Shown: positions 19,244-26,065 of the stretch, one piece after another
How the letters are laid out: every line of letters begins with the position of its first letter
How positions within the stretch are numbered: position 1 is the stretch's first letter
Assembly (NCBI RefSeq): GCF_013280595.1
Contig: NZ_JAAATY010000004.1
Span: forward strand, 225,820-289,819
Source: Kibdelosporangium persicum
Lineage (GTDB): Bacteria > Actinomycetota > Actinomycetes > Mycobacteriales > Pseudonocardiaceae
Reading direction: 5' to 3'
Length of the DNA: 64,000 nucleotides
Made by a program: the position numbers and the translations under genes
The notes under the pieces: model-generated
Told to the model about the DNA's origin: nothing
Database searches by the model: none
The model's input: the letters and a program-made list of their open reading frames with translations, nothing else

Positions 19244-19268
19244 CGCCTGATCGTATGAAAGGTCTCCG

Positions 19269-19643
19269 ATGCGTATTCGCTCCACTGTGGCCGGTCTCGT
19301 GCTCGGCGCCGGTGTCCTTGTCCTTGGTGCGCCGATCGCCCTGGCGGACAACAGTTCCCAGCCGCCGGCACCGACGGCCAGCCCGGCGTCCGAGCGGCAG
19401 CGGCAGGCTCCCGCCGCCCAGCCGTCCGAGCCGTCGAGCAGGGTCCGGCCCACGGTTCCGACGGCGGTGCCGCCCGCGCCGCAGCGGCCCTCGATCGTCA
19501 AGCCGGTCGGCGCGCCGGAAACCGGCGGCGGCATGCAGGATTCGTCCTCGGGCGCCGGTGCGCTGGTGATCGGCGGCATCGCACTGGTCGTCGTGGCCGG
19601 TGGCGGCTCCGTGGCCTACCGGCGGCTGCGCAAGCAGAGCTGA
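19269..19643 (+). CDS. Short surface protein with sortase-type sorting signal
   Basis: 124 residues. A signal peptide (about 1-26, ending IALA) is followed by a Pro/Ser/Ala-rich spacer. The C terminus has the order expected for sortase substrates: APETG at 82-86 (LPxTG with Ala at position 1), a hydrophobic helix at about 96-116 and a basic tail RRLRKQS. The sortase gene begins 6 nt after its stop codon. It is likely a wall-anchored stalk or spacer protein. There is no folded domain to suggest more. An AAAGG ribosome site lies upstream of the ATG. Confidence 0.75.
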   Translation: MRIRSTVAGLVLGAGVLVLGAPIALADNSSQPPAPTASPASERQRQAPAAQPSEPSSRVRPTVPTAVPPAPQRPSIVKPVGAPETGGGMQDSSSGAGALVIGGIALVVVAGGGSVAYRRLRKQS

Positions 19644-19649
19644 GTGCCG

Positions 19650-20261
19650 ATGCGGAAATGGCTTGGTGTCGCGGTTCTCGTCTGCGCACTGACCGGGTGT
19701 AGCGGCGGTCAGGGGGAGGAGCAGGCGGGGCAGTCGCAGCCACTGTCCACAGTGCAGTCTGACGCTGCCTCGCCTGCCGCGAACGGCACGACCGCGTTGC
19801 CTGCCTCGACACCGACCGAGATCTCCATTCCGAAGATCGGCGCACGGTCGTCGCTGATCCCGCTCGGGCTGAACGCCGACCAGACCATCCAGGTCCCGCC
19901 GGTCGACCAGCCCATGCAGGCGGGCTGGTACGACAAGGCGCCGACACCGGGCGAGCTCGGCCCCTCGATCATCCTCGGCCACGTCGACGGGAACAAGAAA
20001 CCCGGGATCTTCTTCCGTCTCAAGGAGATGGCCGTCGGCGACGAGGTGCTGGTGTCCAGGCAGGACGGCCGGACCGCGCAGTTCAAGGTCACCCACGTCG
20101 AGCAGATCGCCAAGCGTGAGTTCCCGACCGACAAGGTCTACGGCGACACACAAGGCGCTGAACTGCGCCTGATCACGTGCGGCGGCCAGTTCGACCAAGC
20201 GGCCCACAGCTACAAGGACAACATCATCGTCTATGCGGCACTGGTGCCTCCCGTGTCCTGA
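19650..20261 (+). CDS. Class E/F-type sortase, apparently a lipoprotein
   Basis: 203 residues from the ATG at 19650. The N terminus ends in a lipobox (LTGC, Cys17), unusual for a sortase, which normally has a plain membrane anchor. The catalytic domain starts near 58 (ISIPKIGARSSLIPLG); His111 is in ILGHVDG and Cys177 in LITCGG. After the Cys, the segment HSYKDNIIVYA occupies the strand that normally carries the active Arg, which I cannot identify with certainty. It would join the APETG protein encoded just upstream to the cell wall. A decayed second copy of its 3' end lies at 21.7 kb. Confidence 0.85.
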   Translation: MRKWLGVAVLVCALTGCSGGQGEEQAGQSQPLSTVQSDAASPAANGTTALPASTPTEISIPKIGARSSLIPLGLNADQTIQVPPVDQPMQAGWYDKAPTPGELGPSIILGHVDGNKKPGIFFRLKEMAVGDEVLVSRQDGRTAQFKVTHVEQIAKREFPTDKVYGDTQGAELRLITCGGQFDQAAHSYKDNIIVYAALVPPVS

Positions 20262-20276
20262 GTAGAGGGTCGAGTG

Positions 20277-20308
20277 GTGATTTGGTGTGGGGCCCCACAC
20301 CAAATCAC
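20277..20308. terminator. Perfect 32-bp palindrome between convergent genes
   Basis: GTGATTTGGTGTGGGG (20277-20292) is followed directly by its exact inverse complement (20293-20308) with no spacer. It lies between the sortase gene (ends 20261) and the convergent oxidoreductase, whose TGA is inside the right arm (20305-20307). The position suggests a bidirectional terminator, though such a spacer-free palindrome could equally bind a protein. Confidence 0.65.
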
Positions 20309-21162
20309 GCCGTCGGTGGGCCTTGGTCGACCCGTCTGCGAATCGCGTCGGCGTTGTCGAGCAACTCGCCGAACGGCATGCGCTCGTCCCACCACGTCAC
20401 GCCTGCCTCGGCCAGCGGCTGAAGCGTCGGCCATGCACCGCCAGGGCTGGAACCGCCGACCACGAAGTCGAACGGTTCGTCTTCCAGCCCCGCTTCGGCA
20501 CGCGCGGCTTGTAGGAACTTGCCCGCGGCGGTGACCTCGTCCAGGGGTGGCGGTTCCGCCTGCCACGCGCCGGACATGATCGGCACGGCGCCGTCCCACC
20601 GCGCCGCACGACGCATCGGCGGCAGGTTCGGCCACCGCCCACCGACCCAGATGGGCACGCGCGGCCGCTGCACGGGCGTCGGCCGGAACATCACATCCCG
20701 GACGATCACGTGCTCGCCTTCGTACGTCGTACGTTCTCCCGACCACAACCGGTCCAGCACGGCTAAACCCTCGTCGAGCCGTTCGGCGAGCACGCGTCGA
20801 GAAGTCGGCTCACCGAAAGCGCCGTACTCGTCGTCGACCGGATCGCCGAGACCGGCGCCGAGGATCATCCGGCCGCCGGTGAGCCGGTCCAGCGTGGTGA
20901 CCTCACGCGCCAGTTTCTGCGGGCGGCGGCGGGCGACCGGCGTGATCATCGTGCCGAGCCTGATCCGGCTGGTGACCATGGCCGCGGCGGTGAGCAGGAT
21001 CCACGGATCGGCGATCTCTCTGACCAGACGCTTCTCGTGCACCACGTGGTCCCACACGAACAACGCGTCCCACCCCGCGTGTTCGACCGCCTGAGCCAGG
21101 ACGGCCACCGCCTCAGGGTCGGCGAAGTCGCCGAAGTTGGGGATGCTCACCGAGAATCGCAT
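20305..21162 (-). CDS. LLM-class (luciferase-like) F420-dependent oxidoreductase
   Basis: 285 residues, a bacterial luciferase-like TIM barrel. N-terminal MRFSVSIPNFGDFADP, then GWDALFVWDHV, RIRLGTMITPVARRRPQKLAREVTTLDRLTGGRMILGAGLG (read in pieces) and a C-terminal VGGSSPGG match the F420 or FMN-dependent LLM family. Actinobacterial members mostly use coenzyme F420; the substrate is unknown. It is divergent from sixA with 48 bp between and converges on the sortase gene. Confidence 0.88.
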   Translation of the reverse strand: MRFSVSIPNFGDFADPEAVAVLAQAVEHAGWDALFVWDHVVHEKRLVREIADPWILLTAAAMVTSRIRLGTMITPVARRRPQKLAREVTTLDRLTGGRMILGAGLGDPVDDEYGAFGEPTSRRVLAERLDEGLAVLDRLWSGERTTYEGEHVIVRDVMFRPTPVQRPRVPIWVGGRWPNLPPMRRAARWDGAVPIMSGAWQAEPPPLDEVTAAGKFLQAARAEAGLEDEPFDFVVGGSSPGGAWPTLQPLAEAGVTWWDERMPFGELLDNADAIRRRVDQGPPTA

Positions 21163-21210
21163 GCCTCACACCATGCACCCACCCACCGACAAAACTGCGA
21201 GACTGGCGTC

Positions 21211-21648
21211 ATGACCGCCCGCACGCTGCTGATACTCCGGCACGCCAGCGCCGCGAACGAGCCAGGTATGGCCGACGCCAAGCGTCCGCTGACGCCGATC
21301 GGCCGCCAGGAGGCCGCGTACGCCGGTCGGCAGCTCGCGCCGTTCCAGCCGGAACACGTGCTCTGCTCACCCGCGTTGCGCACGCGGCAGACGTGGCAAC
21401 AGGTCAGCACCGAGCTGGCCACCCAACCGGGCGTCGACTTCGAGTCGAGCATCTACGAAGCCAGCGCGCGCACCCTGCGCGAGCTGATCTGGCAGACCGA
21501 CGAAGACGTCCGCACCCTGTTGCTGATCGGGCACAACCCAGGACTGCACGAGCTGGCCTGGACGCTGCTGGGAGATCAAGCGCCCCAACAGTTCCCGCCC
21601 GCGAGCCTGGCCGCGGTGACGTTCAGCGGATCGTGGACGGAACTGTAG
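21211..21648 (+). CDS. sixA: SixA-type phosphohistidine phosphatase
   Basis: 145 residues. The RHA(S/T) catalytic motif of the histidine phosphatase superfamily is near the N terminus (LLILRHASAANEP), the second Arg is in LCSPALRTRQT, and the second catalytic His is in LLLIGHNPGLHEL. Short size and spacing match SixA, which removes phosphate from phosphohistidine on signalling proteins. The ATG at 21211 starts at the conserved motif. No direct partner kinase is adjacent. Confidence 0.88.
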   Translation: MTARTLLILRHASAANEPGMADAKRPLTPIGRQEAAYAGRQLAPFQPEHVLCSPALRTRQTWQQVSTELATQPGVDFESSIYEASARTLRELIWQTDEDVRTLLLIGHNPGLHELAWTLLGDQAPQQFPPASLAAVTFSGSWTEL

Positions 21649-21672
21649 AAAGACGCGTGAGCACCCCCGAGG

Positions 21673-21807
21673 TTGCTCAGAGATTCCCGTCAGGTGTACG
21701 GGGACACCACGAATCCGGAACTGCGCCTGATCACCTGCGGCGGGGAGTTTGACAAGACGGCGAAGAGCTACCAGGACAACATCATCGTCTTCGCCATGCT
21801 CAAATAG
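21673..21807 (+). pseudogene. Sortase 3'-end remnant
   Basis: From 21694 to the TAG at 21805-21807 the frame reads VYGDTTNPELRLITCGGEFD, then KTAKSYQDNIIVFAMLK, closely matching the last 40 residues of the sortase at 19650-20261 including the catalytic Cys context. Just before it, the sequence reads VAQRFPS in a different frame, corresponding to the VEQIAKREFPT stretch, so a frameshift or small deletion has broken it. No start or N-terminal part remains. It looks like a decayed paralogue left by duplication or recombination. Confidence 0.75.
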
Positions 21808-21813
21808 CAGTCG

Positions 21814-22725
21814 TCAGACTTCCTTCAGGCGCGCCCGGCCTGTTCTGCCCGCGCTCCACATGGTGTGCTCCCGGGAGATCGTTCCCTCTGCCTCGTCGAC
21901 AAAAGCGGCCCACTGCTCGCCGTCCATGTCCTTGTCGAGAAGGGAGAGCACGTGCCGTATCTCCCGGGCTGTCAGGTTGTACGACACCGCTTCACTTTGC
22001 AGCTGTTTGGCCTGGAGCCAGGCGGTTATGCCGGCCACAGCGGCGCTGGCGACGCCCAGCAGGTCGATCGAAGTCACACCGGAGGCCTTGAGAGCTCCCG
22101 CGCCGACACCGACCAGTTCGCCGACAAGCGCGATGGTGCGCCATATCCGTGATTGCCGGTCACGCGTGGCCGCGGTCTTCGAGTACCAGTCGATTTGTTC
22201 CATCAGGCGGCCCACCCGGTAGGTCTCGATACGCTGCGCTTTGTCCGCGGCACGGCAGCGTTCCATGGCCTCGTTGATGTCGTCTCCGCTGGAGACGTCG
22301 ACGATCCGCAGATCCCGGCTGAGTTCCCGCAGCCGCTGGACGAACAGTTTGCGAGCCTCGGCGGCGGGCATGGACTCCGGGAAGGGATCTCCGCAGACGG
22401 CATATCGCCATGCGAGCGTCTTGCACGACTCCGCCGCCGTCCGGCATTCGTACCAGCGGTTCTCGTCCTGCTGTTGTTCGATGTAGAAGCGCACGATGAG
22501 GGACGCGAGAAAGGCCATCGCCGCGGCGACGCCCGCCCAGTCGACACCTTTGTCGTTGATTTTCAGCGTCGCCGCTCCGCTGGCCGCGGCGACGAAGAGC
22601 AGGATGAGGCTGAGGCGTAACTGGCCGAAGTAACGGCGTTTCACCCGGATGGAGCTGGCGTCGGCGTCCTGGAAAAACGGCGGGAGTTGCTGCCAGGTGA
22701 AGAGAGGGCTCGTCGGCTCTGTCAT
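21814..22725 (-). CDS. Four-TM SLATT/DUF4231-like protein (two SLATT-type units)
   Basis: 303 residues with two similar halves. Each half has a pair of membrane helices (about 36-54 with 62-80, and 195-212 with 219-237) flanked by an amphipathic helix. The first half ends RWYECRTAAES (90-100); the second begins with QIDWYSKTA (177-185) followed by RQSRIWR. This is the pattern of the SLATT superfamily (SMODS- and SLOG-associated two-TM effectors) and of tandem SLATT_1/SLATT_3 proteins. SLATT proteins are proposed pore-forming effectors in nucleotide-signalled defence. No SMODS nucleotidyltransferase or SLOG gene is next to it; a Nudix hydrolase is divergent 125 bp away. Confidence 0.65.
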   Translation of the reverse strand: MTEPTSPLFTWQQLPPFFQDADASSIRVKRRYFGQLRLSLILLFVAAASGAATLKINDKGVDWAGVAAAMAFLASLIVRFYIEQQQDENRWYECRTAAESCKTLAWRYAVCGDPFPESMPAAEARKLFVQRLRELSRDLRIVDVSSGDDINEAMERCRAADKAQRIETYRVGRLMEQIDWYSKTAATRDRQSRIWRTIALVGELVGVGAGALKASGVTSIDLLGVASAAVAGITAWLQAKQLQSEAVSYNLTAREIRHVLSLLDKDMDGEQWAAFVDEAEGTISREHTMWSAGRTGRARLKEV

Positions 22726-22850
22726 GGTGGCGCCTTGCTCCGGCTCTCGTCAGTTCTGTTCGATGGCGTCGGGGTAAGAACATAGCGGGTCGACGAGCCT
22801 TTCGACGCTGGTCCAACAGAAGTGGGGCGTCCGGGTCGTACGCTGCGTTC

Positions 22851-23399
22851 GTGAGTGAACATCGCGGCACCTGGAAGGTCTTCGGCGAGCGGACGGTCTA
22901 CGACGACAGGTGGGTACGGCTTGGACTCGTGGACGTGGAGGCACCCAACGGTGAGCGCTGGGACTACCACGTGGTCAGTCTGGACCGGATCGCCATCGCG
23001 TTGGTCGTGGACGATCAGGACCGGGCACTGATGTTGTGGCGCTACCGGTTCCCCACCGATCAGTGGGGCTACGAGCTGCCGGGTGGCCTGGTCGAGCAGG
23101 GCGAGGAACCAGCCGTCGCGGCGTCGCGTGAGGCGCTTGAGGAGAGCGGCTGGCGGCCGGTGGGCGAGCCCGAGCACCTGCTTGGCTTCGAGCCGCTGCC
23201 CGGACAGGTCAGGGCTCGTACGGACGTGTACATGTGGCGAGAGGCCGAGTGGGTCGGCGAGCCGACGGAGACCGAGGAAGTCGGTCGCATCGAGTGGGTT
23301 CCGCTGAGCCGTGTTCCGGAATTGGCGCGACAGCAGAAAATTCTCGGCGCGGGGGCGCTTGTCGCACTCATGTACTACTTGGCATCCCGCAACCTCTGA
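22851..23399 (+). CDS. Nudix hydrolase, ADP-ribose pyrophosphatase-like
   Basis: 182 residues. The Nudix box is complete at residues 79-101 (G-x5-E-x7-REALEESGW). The preceding VVSLDRIAIALVVDD, a YRFP motif and the GFEPLPGQ after the box are typical of ADP-sugar pyrophosphatases. It would hydrolyse ADP-ribose or a related nucleoside diphosphate linked to another group. GTG start at 22851. It is divergent from the SLATT-like gene, which may matter if that protein is controlled by a nucleotide ligand, but this is conjecture. Confidence 0.88.
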   Translation: MSEHRGTWKVFGERTVYDDRWVRLGLVDVEAPNGERWDYHVVSLDRIAIALVVDDQDRALMLWRYRFPTDQWGYELPGGLVEQGEEPAVAASREALEESGWRPVGEPEHLLGFEPLPGQVRARTDVYMWREAEWVGEPTETEEVGRIEWVPLSRVPELARQQKILGAGALVALMYYLASRNL

Positions 23400-23403
23400 G
23401 GTA

Positions 23404-23486
23404 CCAGAAACCGCCCCCCAAGGCAGCCCCCACCACTCCCGGGGGGCGACCCCGAGCCCAGTCTACTGGAGACTGGGGGTTTGAGG
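23404..23486. repeat. Nested inverted-repeat cluster after the Nudix gene
   Basis: A C-rich then G-rich stretch: AAACCGCCCCCC near the start and GGGGGTTTG near the end can pair, and inside lie CCCAGTCT and AGACTGGG (8-bp arms around ACTGG). It lies directly after the Nudix stop and before the simpler terminator at 23500. It could be part of the termination region, or a fragment of an intergenic repeat. No gene is present. Confidence 0.4.
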
Positions 23487-23499
23487 TGGGGAAACAAGG

Positions 23500-23538
23500 G
23501 TGAAGCCGGTGCGAACGGTCCGTTCGCACCGGCTTCAC
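23500..23538. terminator. Strong hairpin between convergent Nudix and glpK genes
   Basis: Nineteen-base arms GTGAAGCCGGTGCGAACGG (23500-23518) and its exact inverse (23520-23538) around a single T. It lies 24 nt beyond the glpK stop (minus strand) and 100 nt beyond the Nudix stop. A bidirectional terminator is the natural reading, without a T-run as is common in actinobacteria. Confidence 0.7.
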
Positions 23539-23561
23539 CGGATCGGGTTACTTGCCGGCTG

Positions 23562-25070
23562 TCAGTCCGTCACCCAGTCGAAGGTCTTGGTGACGGCCTT
23601 CTTCCATTCGCCGAACAGGGATTCCCGCTTGGCCTCGTCCAGCGCCGGGTCCCACTGCTTGTCCTTGGCCCAGTTGTTGCGGATGTCGTCCTCGCCGGAC
23701 CAGAAGCCGACGGCCAGGCCGGCGGCGTACGCGGCGCCCAAAGCGGTTGTCTCCGCGACGACCGGCCGGATCACCGGGACGTTCAGGATGTCCGCCTGGA
23801 ACTGCATGAGCAGTTCGTTGGCGACCATGCCGCCGTCGACCTTCAGAGCCGTCAACGGGACACCGGAGTCGGCGTTCATCGCGTCGATGACCTCACGCGA
23901 CTGGAAGGCCGTTGCCTCAAGCACCGCGCGCGCCAAGTGTCCTTTGTTGACGAACCGGGTCAGGCCGACGATCGCGCCCCGCGCGTCGGAACGCCAGTAG
24001 GGCGCGAACAGTCCGGAGAACGCGGGCACGAAGTAGCAGCCGCCGTTGTCCTCGACCTGGCGGGCGTGCTGCTCGATCTCCGCGGCCGTGGTGATCATGC
24101 CGAGGTTGTCACGGATCCACTGCACCAGCGATCCCGTCACGGCGATCGAGCCTTCCAGCGCGTAGACCGTGTCGTTCGAGCCGATCTTGTAGCAGACCGT
24201 CGTCAGCAGGCCGTTCTCGCTCATCACCTTCTCGGTTCCGGTGTTGAGCAGGACGAAGTTGCCTGTGCCGTACGTGTTCTTCGCCTCGCCGGGTGACAGG
24301 CAGGCCTGGCCGAAGGTCGCCGCCTGCTGGTCGCCCAGGATTCCGGCGATCGGCACGCCGGCCAACGCGCCGCGTTCGCGGACGTTGCCGTACACCTCCG
24401 AGGACGACCGGATCTCCGGCAGCATCGACATCGGAATGCCCATCTCACCGGCGATCTCGGCGTCCCACTGCAACGTGTCCAGGTCCATCAGCATGGTGCG
24501 GGACGCGTTCGTCGGGTCGGTGACGTGCACGCCGCCTTCGGCCCCGCCCGTCATGTTCCACAGCACCCACGTGTCCATGTTGCCGAACAGCAGCTCGCCC
24601 CGCTCCGCGCGCTCGCGTGCTCCGTCCACATTGTCCAGAATCCAGCGGATCTTCGGGCCGGAGAAGTACGTCGCCAGCGGCAGGCCCGTCTTCGCGCGGT
24701 AGCGCTCCTGGCCGCCGCCCAGCGCGCCGAGCTCGTTGACGATCTTGTCGGTTCGGGTGTCCTGCCAGACGATCGCGTTGTAGACCGGCTTGCCGGTCGC
24801 CTTGTCCCACACCACCGCGGTCTCGCGCTGGTTGGTGATGCCCACCGCCGCGATGTCCGAGACGTGCAGGTCCGCCTTGGCCACGGCGCCCGCGGCGACT
24901 TCCCGGGTGTTGCGCCAGACCTCCTCCGGGTCGTGTTCGACCCACCCGGCCTTGGGGAAGATCTGCTCGTGTTCCTTCTGGTCGACCGAGACCACCCGGC
25001 CGTCATGGCTGAAGATCATGCACCGCGTGGACGTGGTTCCCTGGTCGATCGCGGCCACGTACTGGGCCAT
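23562..25070 (-). CDS. glpK: Glycerol kinase
   Basis: 502 residues, standard for glycerol kinase, which phosphorylates glycerol with ATP. The N terminus [16 protein letters not shown] is the phosphate-1 loop, [13 protein letters not shown] and YGTGNF are in the actin-fold second domain, and the FGGY-type signature ([14 protein letters not shown] region, followed by [15 protein letters not shown]) is present. It follows glpF with 25 nt between and is probably co-transcribed. With glpF and glpD it makes a complete route from outside glycerol to dihydroxyacetone phosphate. Confidence 0.97.
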   Translation of the reverse strand: MAQYVAAIDQGTTSTRCMIFSHDGRVVSVDQKEHEQIFPKAGWVEHDPEEVWRNTREVAAGAVAKADLHVSDIAAVGITNQRETAVVWDKATGKPVYNAIVWQDTRTDKIVNELGALGGGQERYRAKTGLPLATYFSGPKIRWILDNVDGARERAERGELLFGNMDTWVLWNMTGGAEGGVHVTDPTNASRTMLMDLDTLQWDAEIAGEMGIPMSMLPEIRSSSEVYGNVRERGALAGVPIAGILGDQQAATFGQACLSPGEAKNTYGTGNFVLLNTGTEKVMSENGLLTTVCYKIGSNDTVYALEGSIAVTGSLVQWIRDNLGMITTAAEIEQHARQVEDNGGCYFVPAFSGLFAPYWRSDARGAIVGLTRFVNKGHLARAVLEATAFQSREVIDAMNADSGVPLTALKVDGGMVANELLMQFQADILNVPVIRPVVAETTALGAAYAAGLAVGFWSGEDDIRNNWAKDKQWDPALDEAKRESLFGEWKKAVTKTFDWVTD

Positions 25071-25095
25071 GGTGAGCGTCCTTTCCTTGACAGGC

Positions 25096-25839
25096 CTAGA
25101 CAGGCAGTACGAGGTACAACAGGCCGGCGAGCAGCGCGCCGATCAGCGGACCGACGATCGGCACCCACGAGTATCCCCAGTCCGCGCTGCCCTTGCCGCG
25201 GATCGGCAGGATCGCGTACGCGATGCGCGGGCCCAGGTCACGCGCCGGGTTGATGGCGTAGCCCGTCGGCCCGCCGAGTGACGTACCGATCACCAGCACG
25301 ACGAACGCGACGGCGGCGTACCCGAGTGCCGAGTTGCCGAACTGCGGCACGCCGTCGGTTCCCGCGGCCTTCGCCGCCGGGCTCAGCAGGATCCAGCCGA
25401 CCAGCACGAACGTGCCGATCACCTCGGTCACGGTGTTCCACAGTGGATTGCGCACGGTCGGCGCGGTCGAGAAGATACCCAGCGTGTTCGCGGGTTCCGG
25501 GTGCGTGTCGAACTGCAGCTTGTAGGTCAACCAGCACAGCGTCGCACCGATGATCGCGCCGACCAGCTGGGCCAGGACGTAGATCGGGACGTCCGCCCAC
25601 TCGGTCTTGCCGGTGATCGCCAGACCGAGCGTGACCGCCGGGTTGAGGTGCGCTCCGCTCGGCGCCGCGATGCTGGCGCCGGTGAACACGGCGAAGGCCC
25701 AGCCGAAGTTCACGAACAGGAAGCCGGTGCCGCTGCCGAGCGTGTCTCTCAGCACATGGTTGGCCACCACACCGGTACCCAGCAGGATCAGTACGGCGGT
25801 ACCCAGCATCTCCCAGACGAATATCTGGCCCGCGCCCAT
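25096..25839 (-). CDS. glpF: Glycerol uptake facilitator (aquaglyceroporin)
   Basis: 247 residues from the ATG at 25839, chosen because GGAGG precedes it at short spacing; an upstream start would add a non-membrane tail. Six membrane helices and both NPA half-helix motifs: [11 protein letters not shown] (Asn66) and [11 protein letters not shown] (Asn197). The Asp after the second NPAR is typical of glycerol-conducting channels rather than water channels. It lets glycerol diffuse in for GlpK. The promoter region shared with glpD contains a palindrome at 25928. Confidence 0.93.
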   Translation of the reverse strand: MGAGQIFVWEMLGTAVLILLGTGVVANHVLRDTLGSGTGFLFVNFGWAFAVFTGASIAAPSGAHLNPAVTLGLAITGKTEWADVPIYVLAQLVGAIIGATLCWLTYKLQFDTHPEPANTLGIFSTAPTVRNPLWNTVTEVIGTFVLVGWILLSPAAKAAGTDGVPQFGNSALGYAAVAFVVLVIGTSLGGPTGYAINPARDLGPRIAYAILPIRGKGSADWGYSWVPIVGPLIGALLAGLLYLVLPV

Positions 25840-25927
25840 CGCCACCTCCAACGTTCGGCCACCCGGACCAGGGCAGACGGCGCGGCCCCGACTGGCAACG
25901 CTGCCCAACCCCTCGGTGAGCAGCGAC

Positions 25928-25943
25928 GTTAGTGCGCGCTAAC
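25928..25943. promoter_or_regulatory. Candidate operator between glpF and glpD
   Basis: GTTAGTGCGCGCTAAC is a 16-bp palindrome with one mismatched pair, lying 85 nt before glpF and 122 nt before glpD, in the shared 226-bp intergenic region. It is a plausible site for a glycerol regulator acting on both operons. No regulator gene is adjacent, so this depends on one elsewhere. Confidence 0.4.
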
Positions 25944-26065
25944 ACCGATGTCCATGATCCAAACGACGCAATCGGCGTCACGTGTCCGCACGGCGCGGTT
26001 GTCGGCGGATGGCGGTAGCGTGAGGGAGGAACACTGGATAGTCGAGTCGGGCAGGGAGGCGTTAC

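Larger units (their letters stand above)
18305..19268. other. Gene-free region of about 960 bp between lpdA and the sortase pair
   Basis: No frame in this stretch has a ribosome site and a recognisable product. It is filled mainly by the tandem repeat array (18379 to about 19140). The last 100 bp may be the 5' leader of the sorted surface protein: GGTTC (19167-19171) can pair with GAACC (19239-19243), and inside lies a small hairpin around CGGGGCAACCCGG. Confidence 0.6.

Noticed and set aside
18258-20303. A 681-codon open frame on the minus strand covering the repeat array, surface protein and sortase
   Set aside because: It overlaps two well-supported genes on the plus strand and consists largely of repeated Pro/Arg/Thr-rich text. 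The 388-bp period shifts the frame between units, so it is an effect of base composition.
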